Shown piece by piece: positions 1 to 11,832 of a stretch of 64,000 nt of DNA (positions within the stretch are counted from its first letter, which is position 1; each line of letters begins with the position of its first letter). This stretch comes from Sipunculus nudus (taxonomy: Eukaryota > Annelida > Sipuncula > Golfingiida > Sipunculidae). The DNA is taken from contig CM049316.1 of NCBI GenBank assembly GCA_026874595.1, forward strand, positions 52,525,676 through 52,589,675. Reading direction: 5' to 3'. The position numbers and the translations under genes are program-made. The notes under the pieces are model-generated. The model was not told the origin of the DNA. It worked only from the letters and a program-made list of their open reading frames with translations, and did not search any database.

Positions 1-91
1 AAAATTAAGCTTTAGGTGGGGGGGAACAACCCCGTTTCAAACAACCCCTCCTCCTCTAATATAATAAACTCCAGTTATGAGCAAAATTAAA

Positions 92-2933
92 TGGGTCATT
101 CCACAGTAAATTGGGCAAATTGGTGATACTGCTTGGTCAAAAAATTTTTTTGTCATATCTGGCTTAAATTTGTAGCACATGTAGGCAGAGATGTCTAGTT
201 TCACTAACACATAAAAGCCAAGCTTAAACAGCATAGTCCTTTTTGAAAATAACAAGCATCCAAAGCTCAGTAAAACACTTTTTCAACTCCGTCACAGTCA
301 TGTTAATTGATCTGAAATACAAAATTTAAGAAGATGACACCAGTTAAAGAATACAAGACAATGGCATAATATCATTCCTCCCTTGGAAAATTAAATAAAA
401 CTTTGCCTTATGAATTAGACCAATGTATATACAAAAAATGTTAAGAAAATAGCAAACTTTATCAAAAACTAATTTTTTCTTTAATTCTTTTTCTCAGGTA
501 AAGACAATTATTCTAATAAAAACAGATTAAATCATCATTAGATAAATCAAGATTTCCTTTAGTTACATTTATAACAGAAAAATCTGTGTAGTTAAATGAT
601 TCCCTTGATAATATTTAGCTGGCAAAGACCATGAGTATTTGTGACGGAGTTGACAGAACAGGCTTTTGACCGGTATACTCTAACATATGACTTTATAAAT
701 CTCTTAATTATTTTCATGCACAAGTCTTCTATGATCAAATATTTCCTTATATGGTATTTAATTTTTTTTATTGACCAGCACTTGATTGTGTCACATAAAT
801 TGGCTCATATTTAAGTTCTGGCTGACAGAAGAAAATCTGTTGTCGCATAACTAAATATTACTCTGCAAACTTATGAAAGCAACTTGACTGTATGTTTAAA
901 ATATTTAAAGTATACAGCACAGGTAATTCAAAATGATTAGACATCCTACAGTTGATTTAAATTTCCTTTTCCTTGTCAGTTTTGGGGTCTGTAGATGTCT
1001 TGAAATATTTTAAAGGCCATTGAAATCTCTGGGAGGCGAGACAGGGTAAAAGACCTAAAGATGAGATGGGGCTGCTCTTTGAAAGGGTTGTAGATTCAGT
1101 TTTGCCTTCTTTTTGCTGACCACTAGAGGACTGAAACTGTCCATCAGCTGCCAAATATGCCAAAGTAATGCAAGAAGTTGCTATTATTCATCATCCATAA
1201 TATATCAAACCAGATTGGCACTATTGACTCTGGATGTTTCAACAACAGAGTTACAGGTAGTGCAAAAGTTTCTGTTTGTACTCAATTACCAGTTCAAAAG
1301 TGGAAAACTATTTAGTGAACCAAATTAACAGTTACATTAAACAAAGAAACAGGTTTTACAGAAACTGAAGAACAATACCAGGTGTCATGGAGTCATCTTC
1401 ATCAGTGTCTGCATTTGCAAGAAAGATTCTGTTATTATGTTGTCACTGTCTTTTGTGCAGAAGCAGCATGTTAAGCAGGAAAAGAGGAATTGACACCATT
1501 TGTTTTTATTTTTTTATTTTATGCAGCATGTCTACAATCAAGTGTCATACAATGGACATATGAATAATTAAATCATATTGATGTCCACAGAGAAAAATAT
1601 ATTATAGCACAATAATTGACCAAGTCTGCTGCCACATGCTTAGGTTTTCCTGCTGGGACAGGATGTATTAAATGCTGTCAAAATCTAGCAAATGTATTCT
1701 AAATGACTTTGGATATTGTAGTTCAAGGTACAGGCCTGACACTCTTTAGCAGAATGAAACCACTATTAATCTGGGGTCATAAGAATATCTTTATTGATTA
1801 TATGGAACACAGGCTTCAAGAGTGAATGCCCTGTATCATATCTAGCTTCATTTTATTTTTAAATAATTTTGATTGCCAATTGCCCATGCTGTTAAAAATG
1901 AAAGTATTCAGTTATATAAAAAGCAGTGGATGTATCAGGTGAGAATACCAAAATGCAATGATTTTTCTGCTGGGTAACTGTATTTCATTAGTTAGCCAAT
2001 TCATAAATCATTAATATTGCCTGGAACTAAATAAATTGAATAATAATTAAGCTTACACATAAAATATAGTTGCAATCTAATGGAATATACAAATTATATT
2101 AGTATATATAATAATGGTGAAAGCTTTGTTATGTAATCAGTGCTCAAAATACAGACATGTCAACACCATCACGTGACGGAGTTGACTGTGATGGAGTTGA
2201 CAAATGCTTGATTTTTAATTTATAATTTTTTTGAAAATCAAGTTATAAGCCAGTTATAAAAGATTTTGAACAAAAAACACATGTTTTTCTTGAACATAAT
2301 AACATTTTACCCATTTATCTATTTATGAGGGTGAAAAAGCTGTGACGGAGTTGACACGTTAATTTTCCACCCTCCAGGATGAAGACATAGAGGGTTCCAT
2401 ATCTGATACTAGATACATGTTATGTATAAAACAGTGTTTCATGGATAAAGTATGTCCATGCAACATTTTATATTTGGCTTTGTATAGATATAAATATGTA
2501 ACTGTCATTTTGCTTGGATATAATTCATTTTGTGACGGAGTTGACTCAAAACTGGGGGACAGATCAGAAATGCTCGCAAAAAAAAATTAGTGGCAACAAT
2601 TGCTTCAAGCAACAATGGAATCTGAACACCTTATTGTGTATTTTAATTTAGCTAATTAAGATAATGAATGAGTTCTTTATCTACTCTACCAAATGACCTA
2701 ACATATTAGCTCCTTGCTCAGGAGACATGCTATTTGTCTGAAAGTGCATATATTGGGAGGGGCCTGCAAAAGTTATAATCCATCCTTTATTATCTCAGTT
2801 TGGATGGATGGAGAACCCACGCCAAGGTATTTAACTATATGTATTTGTGTATAACCTTTAACTACTTGCTGATGAATGAATAAGGAGAGACCAGATATAT
2901 AGGTAATTGCTCATTTTACTGCGGAATGACCCA
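92..2933. mobile_element. 2.84-kb inverted-repeat element with a repeated 14-bp motif
   Basis: The left end (92-110, beginning TGGGTCATTCC) and right end (2915-2933) are 19-bp inverted repeats with one mismatch. Inside, the motif GTGACGGAGTTGAC occurs at 641-654, 2173-2186, 2342-2355 and 2532-2545. It occurs with one change at 2188-2201, in reverse complement without its last base at 283-295, and as a diverged reverse copy at 2159-2172. No reading frame longer than about 70 codons is present, so no transposase is visible. No clear target-site duplication flanks it. The inverted ends are direct observation. Calling it a non-autonomous DNA transposon is inference, and the superfamily is unknown. 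Confidence 0.5.
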
Positions 2934-3104
2934 AATACGGGAATTCTCAGGAAAATAATATGTATCTGCCTTTTTCAGGAAACAATTTATTATGCGACAC
3001 CCTTTGTGCATAAGGTACCAGCGGTTGGCTGAAGCCCGGTTTCTTTAGTTCAGCCCGTATGGACTTTGCGACTCTTCTGCGTTATTTATGCTGAAATACT
3101 GTGG
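2934..3104 (+). promoter_or_regulatory. TMX3: Possible 5' flank and 5'UTR of TMX3
   Basis: This stretch lies just upstream of a candidate initiation codon at 3105 and, with the following 130 bases, has more CpG than its AT-rich surroundings. No TATA box or other core promoter element can be named with confidence. The assignment depends entirely on the candidate first exon being real. Confidence 0.2.
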
Positions 3105-3180
3105 ATGGCGTCTTCTCGGCACTGCTGGACAGTACATTCCTCCTTGGTACACTTTCCATGTCTATGGCTGTGTTTGGTGT
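3105..3180 (+). CDS. TMX3: Candidate TMX3 first exon (signal peptide)
   Basis: An ATG at 3105 opens a short frame reading MASSRHCWTVH, followed by a hydrophobic run (LVHFPCLWLCLVFV) that would suit an ER signal peptide. The frame stops shortly after 3200, so a splice donor must lie before that. The GT dinucleotides near 3170-3182 are weak, so the exon end is approximate. Known TMX3 proteins start with a similar short signal exon, then a short acidic strand, then the segment encoded here from 6543. That middle piece was not found between 3180 and 6542, so this exon cannot be joined in frame to the rest. Other start exons are possible. Confidence 0.3.
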
Positions 3181-4240
3181 TTGTTAGAAAACAAGATGTC
3201 ACAAAGATGTCACAGTGATCGGTCGCGCTTCACCTTTAATTGACTGACATCATAAGTTTGACTGGCTTGTTTGTTATCAGTTCTCAGGCAAGGAATAAGT
3301 CGTAAATGCTGTAACCTGTTTTGTCATATTTTGGATTATTGGTCTCATACAAAATCAAAGCAAGGTAAGGCATTACTTTTTACGCAGGTAGTAGGCAGAA
3401 TAGTTCCTGCAACCTTTGGACAAGAAAGGTTTACACTGCTTTACATGTATGAAAAATTATTCCAAAAAAACATGCAGACAAGGGTATACTGGGACGGACT
3501 CTACCGACTATAGCCTAGAACAGGTTAGAGGGACATAATTCAAGGTATTATAGGCTATACAATATCGTATTAGGTGCACATGTTGGAGGTACTAAGATTT
3601 TTTTTTTCTAATGAAGTGTTTGTCATAAAATGATACATCAAACTCAAGATCAATTCATGCACATTTTTTGTTCCAGGAAAACGGGGCAAGGGCTAGCCCA
3701 TAAAAATGGACTCCTCAATTGCTTTTTTCAGTGACAGACGCAAGGTGGAGTCCATAGATTGCCCCTGCAGTCAACTCTGATTATAACACTCCATACAAAA
3801 CTGAGATTTAACATATATCCATTGATTAATGTTCAGTACATCTATTTGTCTTGTATATTAGACCACTGAAAACATTACTGTTCTATTCTCAGCACTGTTT
3901 TGCACCAAGGAAGTGAAAATATAAACATGATAGTAAGCATTATACAGGACTGCCACCAAATGCAAGATGTCTATCAGGATGTTAATGCTTCAATTCCCTC
4001 TGGACAAATAAATCAATTGTTGATGTTACAGGTGCTTCATGCCTTCCAGAATGGTTATATTTTAATACAGGCCTTTCGATATACAACATAATGTGAACCT
4101 TGGTATGTTAAAACCATAGGAAATATTTTTATTCAATTTCCTTTCTAAGAGTAACAGATGGTATCATGCTATCATGCTAACCCCAGTTAGCCCTTTGGTG
4201 GGCCGGTGACGCTTAAGAAACCTGAAACCTGTTGCGTCAT
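3181..4240. other. Intron sequence, no gene recognised
   Basis: AT-rich sequence without a supported gene. Two stretches have splice-like borders (ending at 3364 and 3894-3933), but neither gives an open frame that joins the TMX3 exon at 6543. Confidence 0.5.
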
Positions 4241-4249
4241 TGACTGCAG

Positions 4250-4740
4250 CTAGGCAAGGGCCGATCCAGGATTTTGGAAAGGGAAGGGTCAAACCGAGGA
4301 AGTTTCATAAGAAAACATAAAAAAGGATTCCCAGATCCTGAAGATTCTTGTTGCGTCCATCCACTCTTTTTCTTTGGATGAATATGGCATATATCTCGGG
4401 AGTGGATTAATGTATCAGCCTGAAATTTTGCATGTTTATCCATCATGGAAGGTTTGTTTGTAGACCAGACAGGTGGCACCACCTGCCATTTCTTTTTTAT
4501 AGAAAACATTGATGCACTTTTTCTCAGTAGTGGATTGGTGTCTCAGTCTGAAATTTTGCATTTTGTATTGATCAGTAGATCTGTGTTTGCTCATATATGA
4601 GGAGTTTAATTGGCATCTCTGATGCCACAAATCTGGAGTCATGTCATGTCAGGAACATTCAATGCCTTACTTTACCCATGCCTCTTGGATATGGTGGATA
4701 CATGCAGTTGCTTGTCGACTGCCCGTTTTCTAGTTTAAAG
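4250..4740. repeat. Fragment of the GTATCTGCC-type dispersed repeat family
   Basis: Text such as 'cagtctgaaattttgcat', 'aggtggcaccacctgcc' and the end motif 'cttgtcgactgcccg' (about 4713-4727) recurs in the fuller copies at 15700-16942 and 23696-24606. The head hairpin of those copies is missing here, so this is a partial, diverged copy. Confidence 0.55.
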
Positions 4741-5149
4741 TAGTGACCAACTTCAACTGTATAGTGCCTGGCCAAAAGCTAGATACAGCTGAACTGTAGG
4801 TAGTGACTCGGGGTGATATAAAAAGACATCTTAACAGACTTCTTGTGAAGAATGTCCTGTGGTTGTTATATTCTTTAGAATAAAGTGAAGAATGATGTTT
4901 TATAAATCCCAAGCAAATCCCTTAAGTGTAAATAGTAGAGCCACTTACAATCAATTTCAACTTGCTTCCATCTGTAGGTCTGTTTTTGGTGAAAATCACA
5001 CATATAGTGTTTCCCTATGTACTTTGACACACTTGACACAATTATTACAGGATATAAAAGATTTCATAAATGAAGTTACCGGAAATATTTTTCTTTTTAT
5101 ATATTAATTATTGTATCTCCAGAAAAAGTCTGGGGATAGAGTGGTTTTA

Positions 5150-5760
5150 ACACAGTACTGTACTTACTGCATCTTTTTTCTTTAAATTTGACACAAATTG
5201 TTTCTACCAAGTCCTTTGGAAATGTTTGAAACTGATAACCTTGACCTTGGTCTTCAAGTTCAAATTTGTGGAAACAGAAGACTTTTGTTAAGCTCATTAC
5301 TTTTGAAGAACTATATATTTTTTCCTCAAATTTGACACACAAGTTGTTTCCATCAAGTTCTGGGACATGTTTGAAAACTGTTGACTTTAGATTTGGTCAA
5401 ATCTGTGGAAATACGTTTTTCCTGAATCTGTTGGTGAACTTTTTAAATCTCAAATATTTTTTCCTCAAATTTGACCCTGAAATTGTTTCCATCAAGATCT
5501 CAGACATGTTTAAAAACTGGTGGTTAGATCTGAACTTTTTAAATATCACATTTTTCCCTCAAATTTAACACACCAGTTGGTTATATCAAGGTCTCACACA
5601 TGTGTGAAACCATTGGTGACCTTGACTTCTGTCTTCAAGGTAAAATCAGCAAAATACAGGATTTTTGTGAACCCATTAATTTTGAAGTATTGCTTAAATT
5701 TTAATCAACTTTTTTTTAGGATAGGTCCATTGCCTGTTGGTGGCACAGTCTGTTGAATGA
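5150..5760. repeat. Diverged tandem repeat, about 100-145 bp period
   Basis: Phrases like 'cctcaaatttgacacac' followed by 'gtttccatcaag' recur near 5185, 5325, 5463 and 5555, with 'accttgaccttggtcttcaag' variants between. A similar block lies at 18780-18910. The short reading frames across this stretch are by-products of the repetition. Confidence 0.55.
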
Positions 5761-5796
5761 GGATGAATATATTCATAAGATAGGATGATCATGACA

Positions 5797-6005
5797 TGTT
5801 ATTATTAAGCCTTTTGGATTTCAGGTTTTATATGCAAGGGGTTAGGAATAATCCAGAAGTCATAACCTGCCATTAAGACGGAGCAAATCTCTGAGGTTCT
5901 GTAATGCGATTTTACCATTATGCCATTGAGGCACCAGCGGGGTTTGACTATGGAACCTTCAGCTCCAAAGTCCAACTTCTTAACCATAGGCTACGTCCTA
6001 CCCCA
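5797..6005 (-). mobile_element. tRNA-derived SINE
   Basis: Read on the minus strand, the sequence from about 5990 has a tRNA-like head: an A-box-like 'tagcctatggttaag' and, some 35 bases on, a degenerate B-box-like 'ggttccatagtcaaacccc'. A unique body and a 3' end near 5797 ('ggcttaataat') follow. It is a fossil SINE inside a TMX3 intron. The promoter boxes are degenerate and the ends approximate. Confidence 0.5.
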
Positions 6006-6254
6006 TGTTCCCGCTGGCTGAAACACCGCATGTTGCCCCTCAATCGGACCTTCGGTCATGTGGCCTTGTTTTGGCAAACAGACTGTGTTTACCAACAGGC
6101 AGAGCTATGACAAGGTATTAAACAATCATATGCGAGGAAATGAGACTGTGTGCTGGAGTGGTTTTACTAAGAAACTTTTGTGTAAAGCAAAACTGAACTG
6201 ATAGTGTGAAGGAATAAGAAATAATATTGCTCCTGATTATGTCCCTTTAATTGG

Positions 6255-6277
6255 TTATTATTATTATTATTATTATT
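6255..6277. repeat. (ATT)n microsatellite
   Basis: About seven uninterrupted ATT units lie in an otherwise unremarkable intron (6006-6542) in which I see no gene. Confidence 0.85.
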
Positions 6278-6542
6278 TTATTAAATTGTTTAGGTCAAAG
6301 AGATATGATCAAGCACTTTCGTGAACATATAAATTCTGGCACGGGCAGTTTATAATAGCTAGGACATTGCCTGAGAAACTTATTAATTTTTCTAGTGTAA
6401 AATAGTTGATTCTGTCTCTACAGTCCATAAGAAACTGCACTGTTGTTATACCAAAGGAGTTTATAAACTCCTTGTTATACCCAAAAGAAATTGTAAATAG
6501 AAATTTCCTTTTTTAATTTATATCATGAATATTTTTTTCTAG

Positions 6543-6582
6543 TTTTACAGAAAAAAGGAAAGATGATCCGTTCCTAGTTGAG
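6543..6582 (+). CDS. TMX3: TMX3 exon, segment before the thioredoxin active site
   Basis: This 40-nt exon has a T-rich tract and AG at 6541-6542, and ends at a GTGAGT donor at 6583. It starts with the third base of a split codon and then reads FTEKRKDDPFLVE, matching the TMX3 strand that leads directly into FYAPWCGHC. It ends in phase 0 and the next exon starts in phase 0. A second AG at 6549-6550 could shorten it, but the kept F matches the family pattern. The preceding exon, which must end with two bases of a codon, was not located. Confidence 0.85.
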
Positions 6583-7212
6583 GTGAGTATCAGTTCCTAC
6601 GTCAACCTATATTGGTTAAGAAAAACTCACTAACTCACTAGTCTAATTATAAGAAAATGTTTCATGAAAACTGAGCCACATCTGGTTTATAAAAAGGATT
6701 GTGCTTCCTCATAATGCCACTAACTTGTGCAGTTAAATGCCAGTAACAAATATGTTATCACTTGTATCTGTAAAGTGAGTTTGACAAAACTGTTTATTAA
6801 AATATAGATCACACTGCCACTAATTAAAAGAGGGATACTGTTCATAGAAATTTACACATTTTTGTTAATGTCTCATTTATACAATTAGATTGGGAGTAAA
6901 TTTGAAATTTTAATGTGACATTAGAATCCTAAATGGCACAGATCAGAGGCATGCTGAAGATCAACAAAACTTTAAACCACCGAGGTTCAGCAAGACCTCA
7001 AACATGAAAAGGATGTTTACAGAACTGAAGTAAAAAATGTAAATATTAACATAATAAACATATCAGTTTCTTAATTTGTTCTCATACCATTCATTCTTAA
7101 CACCTAACTTCAGACTGCTATATACTGTATACCAGTATGTTTATGTCATACAGTATATGAGTGTGTTAAATAAGTAGATAAATAAGGATTTTTGTGAAAA
7201 TCTCTGTTTCAG
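6583..7212. other. Intron, nothing recognised
   Basis: AT-rich intron between two firmly placed TMX3 exons. No repeat family or reading frame of note was seen. Confidence 0.6.
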
Positions 7213-7376
7213 TTTTATGCACCCTGGTGTGGCCACTGCAAAAAGTTGGAGCCAGTGTACCACCAGGTGTCTCTGATGTTGAGAAATTCACCAATCCATG
7301 TGGCTAAACTTGATGCAACACGCCACTCTTCTGTGGCATCAGAGTTTGAAGTGAAAGGATACCCAACAATCAAGTT
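7213..7376 (+). CDS. TMX3: TMX3 exon with CGHC active site
   Basis: The exon (164 nt) follows a 'tctgtttcag' acceptor and ends before a GTAAGT donor at 7377. It begins [14 protein letters not shown], the redox-active motif of TMX3. The two active-site cysteines are at 7228-7230 and 7237-7239. It ends with GYPTIK, where the proline (7363-7365) is the conserved cis-proline facing the active site. This domain makes, breaks and reshuffles disulfides in the ER lumen. The CGHC active site together with the downstream exons fits TMX3 rather than the related TMX1 (CPAC). The exon ends in phase 2. Confidence 0.97.
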
Positions 7377-7591
7377 GTAAGTGACATTATATTTATAAAG
7401 CAGACCAAAATATCAAATCCTTGACAAGCCTTTTGACTTTCTCTTGAAAAGTGAGAGACATCATTTTACAAAAAGCTTCCACTATCAATAAATTGCAGAA
7501 CAAATATAAAATGCTCATAAAATGAAGATAAAATAAATAAAAAATATAAACAGAAACATAAAAATCTGTGATATTTTTAGGCTGTTTTATT

Positions 7592-7925
7592 ATTAGTCCC
7601 CCTGCAGCAGGAGGGAGGACTTCTAAAACGGTCCATGTCTGCCCTTCTGTCCATCCTCCAGTTCGTCTCTCCCTCCCCATTCTTTTACAACATATAACTA
7701 AGACCCCTGCTGCTTTATTCACCAAATTTAATCCGCATATGACTGACATGATTATAACATGCAGATGGCACCATCTCTTTTTTAACGACTTTCTGCACTC
7801 TAAAATGGTCTTTTTGTTTAATTCCATTAAGATAAGTCGGTAAATAAGAACACTTTATCCTTCAAAGCATATGCAAGGATTCCTTTGAGCTAGGAGAATT
7901 CAATGAATACTATATTGAATCAAAT
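7592..7925. repeat. Dispersed repeat copy, partner of 9366-9960
   Basis: Begins with 'agtccccctgcagcagg' and runs through 'gcagatggcaccatctc' and 'aacgactttctgcactc'. The same phrases occur in the same order at 9390-9620, with another related block at 9626-9960. It is intronic and has no coding content. Confidence 0.6.
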
Positions 7926-7984
7926 TATTAGTCCCCTGTCATAGGAGGGTTTTACACCGTGGCTTACTGGCTCATCAGGCCAGA

Positions 7985-8218
7985 GCTTATCCTGGTTTTG
8001 GAAGGGTGAATCGACTTAAGAGTGAAAACTCTTCATGGATGGGATGCTAGTCAATGGCAGGTTACCTTACCAGTATTTACTGGAACCCATTTCTGCTGAT
8101 GGGTGGACAGAGGCACACATGCAGTTGGTACCTTGCCTAAGGGTCTTTGCAAGGTGGGGGTCTGATTGGGATTCGAACTCACAACATCTCAATCATGAGC
8201 TCAGCACCTTAACAATTA
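7985..8218 (-). mobile_element. tRNA-type SINE, split by a transposon
   Basis: On the minus strand this has a clear B box (GTTCGAATCC, about 8168-8180) and a body running toward 7985. Its 5' head continues on the other side of the insertion at 9346-9358. Joining the two sides across one TA gives an A-box-like stretch (tggtgtaattgtt). The transposon at 8219-9345 therefore landed inside the SINE's promoter region. Confidence 0.6.
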
Positions 8219-9345
8219 CCGTAAAATCTCCACTTAAAACCGCGGTTTAATCAAGAAATTCAAAATCTTGAAATCGGGTTGATTTCCTGAAAGCACTGTG
8301 CGGTTTATACTAGAAGGGTTTCCTGAATATCTTCCTGACAGACATCGTTTTTGGGCCGGCGAGTGGGCGATAATATCGCAACTTTCGAAGGCTGTTCTTA
8401 GCAGCAGTCTCGCATGCATGGCAGCCTTGTGTAAATGTGTTATTTACGATTATTTGTTATTCATAGATTAAATATTGCTGATTAATTTTCGTGTGATATA
8501 TAACTTGTTATAAAATCTTGGTAATTGTCACCAAATAATACGTTTACAACAACCCTGCTGTAACACACAGCGGCCCACTTCGTTGGGCATGGTCAAGCAA
8601 AATTGAAATAAAAGCCTACTTTAAACCCATTTGCGGCATTATTTAGCAATGATTATTTGTTTCAAACGTAAAATGAATAAAAGGCTGACATCGTAAAGAG
8701 TCACACAATGGCAGACGATCGTTTTAAAATCAAGTTTGAGTGCCGCCATGTGCTGAAACGCCCTGGTATTCTGCCAAGAATATTTTGAACGGCTGTACGC
8801 TGTGGGTGGTAAACAGAACAGCCACCTATTTCGTCCCATCGTGCCTTGCGCGAACACTGTCTTGACAAAATGGCTCCCCACACGGAAACTTTCTTCAGGA
8901 AAAAACTTGCTTACCCGGACTGGCCACTTTAATTTTACCTTAAAATCACTCGTTTTCAAGCGTCATGTTTCCTATACGTGCGTATCTCGACAAGGTAACT
9001 TCAGTTACTTTGATATTTAGTTAAGTAGACCAGCGATGTTTTCAAACGCACCATCAAATTGTGACATGGAGCGATGTCAACGTACGATGTGACGATGATG
9101 TGTTTAAATAATATGCCCAAGGAATTTTAATGTGGTCAGGAATGGCCGAGTCGCAACCTACGCCTGTTCATTTCTAGATGATAGCTTGATTGTGTCTTTT
9201 GTCAAATCATTCCGTAGCAAAAGTTGGTGCGGTTTTAAAGGGGGGTTCTTAGTATTTGAGCCTCTCGCGGTGTCTCACCTGGAATTTCGGCGAAGTCTGG
9301 GTGCGGTTTTAATCGGAAGTGCGGTTTTAAGTGGAGATTTTACGG
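8219..9345 (+). mobile_element. TA-flanked inverted-repeat DNA transposon, copy 1 (non-autonomous)
   Basis: Perfect 25-bp terminal inverted repeats begin CCGTAAAATCTCCACTTA at 8219 and end at 9345. TA flanks both sides (8217-8218, 9346-9347) and the interrupted SINE rejoins across a single TA, so the target duplication is TA. The motif TTAAAACCGC recurs just inside the ends. No transposase frame is seen; the longest frames (about 106 codons) do not resemble one. It is a shorter relative, in opposite orientation, of the element at 47584-49602, lacking internal blocks of roughly 660 and 270 bp. TA duplication suggests Tc1/mariner/pogo-type mobilisation, but the family is not established. Confidence 0.85.
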
Positions 9346-9365
9346 TACACCACAACCCCCATGCA

Positions 9366-9960
9366 TTACCCCATGCCCCTATATCTCTAAAGACCCCTGC
9401 TACCCTCTTCACCAAATTTTACAGACTTACTCAGCACATTACTGACATGTGATTATCACCTGCAGGTGGCGCCACCTCTGTTTAACGACTTTCTGCACTC
9501 CAAAATGATCTTTTTCAATTCCCTTCAGATAAGTCGGTATTTAAGAACACTTTAGCCTTCAAATCATATGCAAGGATTCTTTGGAGCAAGGGGAATTCAG
9601 TGAATACTAAATTGAAAAGAATTATTTGTCCCCTTCATTATGAGGGATGACTACTAAAATGGTCCACATCTGTCTGTTCGTCCTACCCCTTTTACTTGAT
9701 AGCTCTAAAACTCTGCTGATTTCTTGACCTAATTTTACACACATGTAAGTCACATGACAAGCATGTCATTGTATCCTGCAGGTGGTGCCACCTGTGTTAG
9801 ACCTACACAGCCACAGTTATTTTCCCATTAAATCAGGATAATTCAGTAAATAAGAAAGCTGTAGCCTTCAAGAAATATACACAGATTCCTTAGAGCAAGG
9901 GGGATTAAATGAATACTAAATGGGATAGGATTGTTTTTAAAATGATGGTTTAATATGTCT
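9366..9960. repeat. Dispersed repeat copies related to 7592-7925
   Basis: Contains 'cacctgcaggtggcgccacc' and 'cgactttctgcactcc', then a second block starting near 9628 ('tgtccccttcattatgagg') with the same downstream phrases. Confidence 0.55.
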
Positions 9961-10089
9961 TTGAATTTTGCTAATAAGCAAATTCTGTATTTTCATAATT
10001 CCATTTTTTTGTGCAAAATCTGCTATCTTTTATCTGGTGAGCTGCTGCAAAGATTATTAACAGATGCCCAACATTAATCACCTTGTCTG

Positions 10090-10680
10090 TTTGTCTGTTC
10101 GTCTTGACTTATATATGGCCCACCCCCAAAGCTACAACTCTATTGATTTTTGGGTCATGAGGCCAAAGGTCAAGGGCACATGACCCACTTATTTAATATA
10201 TGTGGATGTGTATAAGATTGTGGATGCATTTTAAGCCAAACTTTTCATCCCAAACCTTCCATCTTGCACATATGGCTGACCTGCCAAAGGGAAAGAACCT
10301 GATTGATTTTGGGGTCAGAAGGTCACGGTCATAAGGGCCATATGTCCACATATTTGTTTCTGGATTTAAGGCTAACTCCAGTTTGGATTGACATTGGTTT
10401 CAATCTTGACTTATATATGACCCACCAGTAATGTAAGAACCCTTTTTATTTTGGGTCATGTGATCAAAGGTCAAGGTCACAGGACCCACCACTTCAGTAA
10501 GATTGTGGATGCATTTAAAGCCAAACTTTTCATTGCAACCCTTCCGTCATGTGGTGCACTTGCCTATAGGGGAAGTTTCCTTTTGATTTTATGGTCACTA
10601 GGTCAAAGGTCAAGGTCACAGGGCCCATCCATTCACAAATTAGTTTATGGATGATAACTCCAGTTTGGGTAGACTGGTTG
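10090..10680. repeat. Diverged tandem repeat with 'caaaggtcaaggtcac' blocks
   Basis: Units of very roughly 175 bp carry 'tttcatcccaaaccttcc', 'cacccccaaagc'-type text and 'ggtcaaaggtcaaggtcaca'. The same family is found at 42590-43700 and 44380-44800. The reading frames here are incidental. Confidence 0.6.
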
Positions 10681-11242
10681 GTTTCAAACTAATCACAAGA
10701 CCCATAATTTTTTTCAAGGCTCATAAACATATCATTACAGACAAATTAACGCCAGATCGGCCCTCTGACATCATGGCCAGCTTACTGGCTTGCCAGAGTG
10801 CCTGGACATCTAACTCTGAGGATCGCATTATAAGGCACCATGAGGATGCAAATATTTTTGTCATTTTTGACAACGCCTCATTGTTTACAAGTATCATGTC
10901 ACATCAAATAAACCCACTAAACCTTTTAATAAGTTTCTTATCTCTCCAACGACACCTACCATGTGTGTGATATATTCCGTTATAACTCAGTATATTCGTA
11001 TTTTGTTCTGCATGTACTGGAGATTTCTGCCTGCGGTCTACCTGCTGACTGTATGCGGAGATATGGTTATAAAGCGTGGCATGGACTTGCAGGACGGTTC
11101 TAAATTTGGCTTGTGTCACGACTCAGTAGGGGGCCCTAACTGAGTTGTGTTTGTCACGGCTAAGACAAATTCAGCTGAGCGTCGAGACTGAAGGGTTCCT
11201 AGTTGCATATAATCACCCATATCTGAGGAGTGGTTCAACAGA

Positions 11243-11832
11243 TTTTTAGCTCAGCTGACTACAAGTCACCTGAGCTGTAGTCGTGGTCCATTGTCCGTCG
11301 TCTGTCCGTCTGTCCGTAGATGTGGCACGTTTTGAAACCGTAAGACCTTGGAATCCAAAATTCGGCATAATGTTAGATGTCCCCAAGATCTCCTACCAAG
11401 CCAAAAAACTGGGTCTTTGCAACTTTGTTCCTTTGAGAAATTAAGGAAAAACCTCAATTTTTCATTAAAAACCTATTTTCACACTTCAGGACTGCCTAAT
11501 ATCAAAACTCCTCATCTGTTTTTGCTCATATTTACCATAAATATTCCCCTATATAGTTCCTATGTACATGCAAGAAATTATGTCTTTATTATATAATTTA
11601 AAAAAGTAATGGGCCCAAACATATTGCACTTTGTAAAAAATCAGGAAAGATATTTGATCACTTAACACAAAACATGTTACAGCTATGGACTTTTTTTCCA
11701 GTAATATAACTTTAATTAATCAAAATTAAATTGTATACCCAAAATTAGATCAAAATCTTTTAAATTTTTTTAAATATTAATAACAATAAAAAATTGGGAC
11801 CTTTAATTTTGCCCAACTTTGACCATGGCACG
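11243..11832 (+). mobile_element. Partial copy of the AGCTCAGCTGAC repeat family
   Basis: Starts with TTTTTAGCTCAGCTGAC (11243) and a GTCCGTC tract, and runs to where the next copy's head begins at 11833. It lacks the 3' tail, giving a head-to-head-direct arrangement with the following copy. Confidence 0.7.

Noticed and set aside
3300-3364. Possible TMX3 exon ending at a GTAAGG donor at 3365
   Set aside because: The only frame that would join the exon at 6543 has a TAA at 3312-3314 with no acceptor after it.
3894-3933. Possible short exon between 'ctattctcag' and GTAAGC
   Set aside because: Its open frame ends in phase 0, whereas the exon at 6543 needs two preceding bases, and the peptide does not resemble TMX3.
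8639-8959. 106-codon minus-strand frame inside the first transposon
   Set aside because: The matching region of the second copy (48240-48560) lacks the start region and appears frame-disrupted; no transposase motif.
9132-9452. A peptide frame shared by both TA-flanked transposons (NGRVATYACSFLDD..., also on the minus strand near 47797)
   Set aside because: It reads into the terminal inverted repeat, is about 70 codons long in common, and the differences noticed between copies change amino acids. It looks like shared ancestry of non-coding DNA rather than a selected protein.
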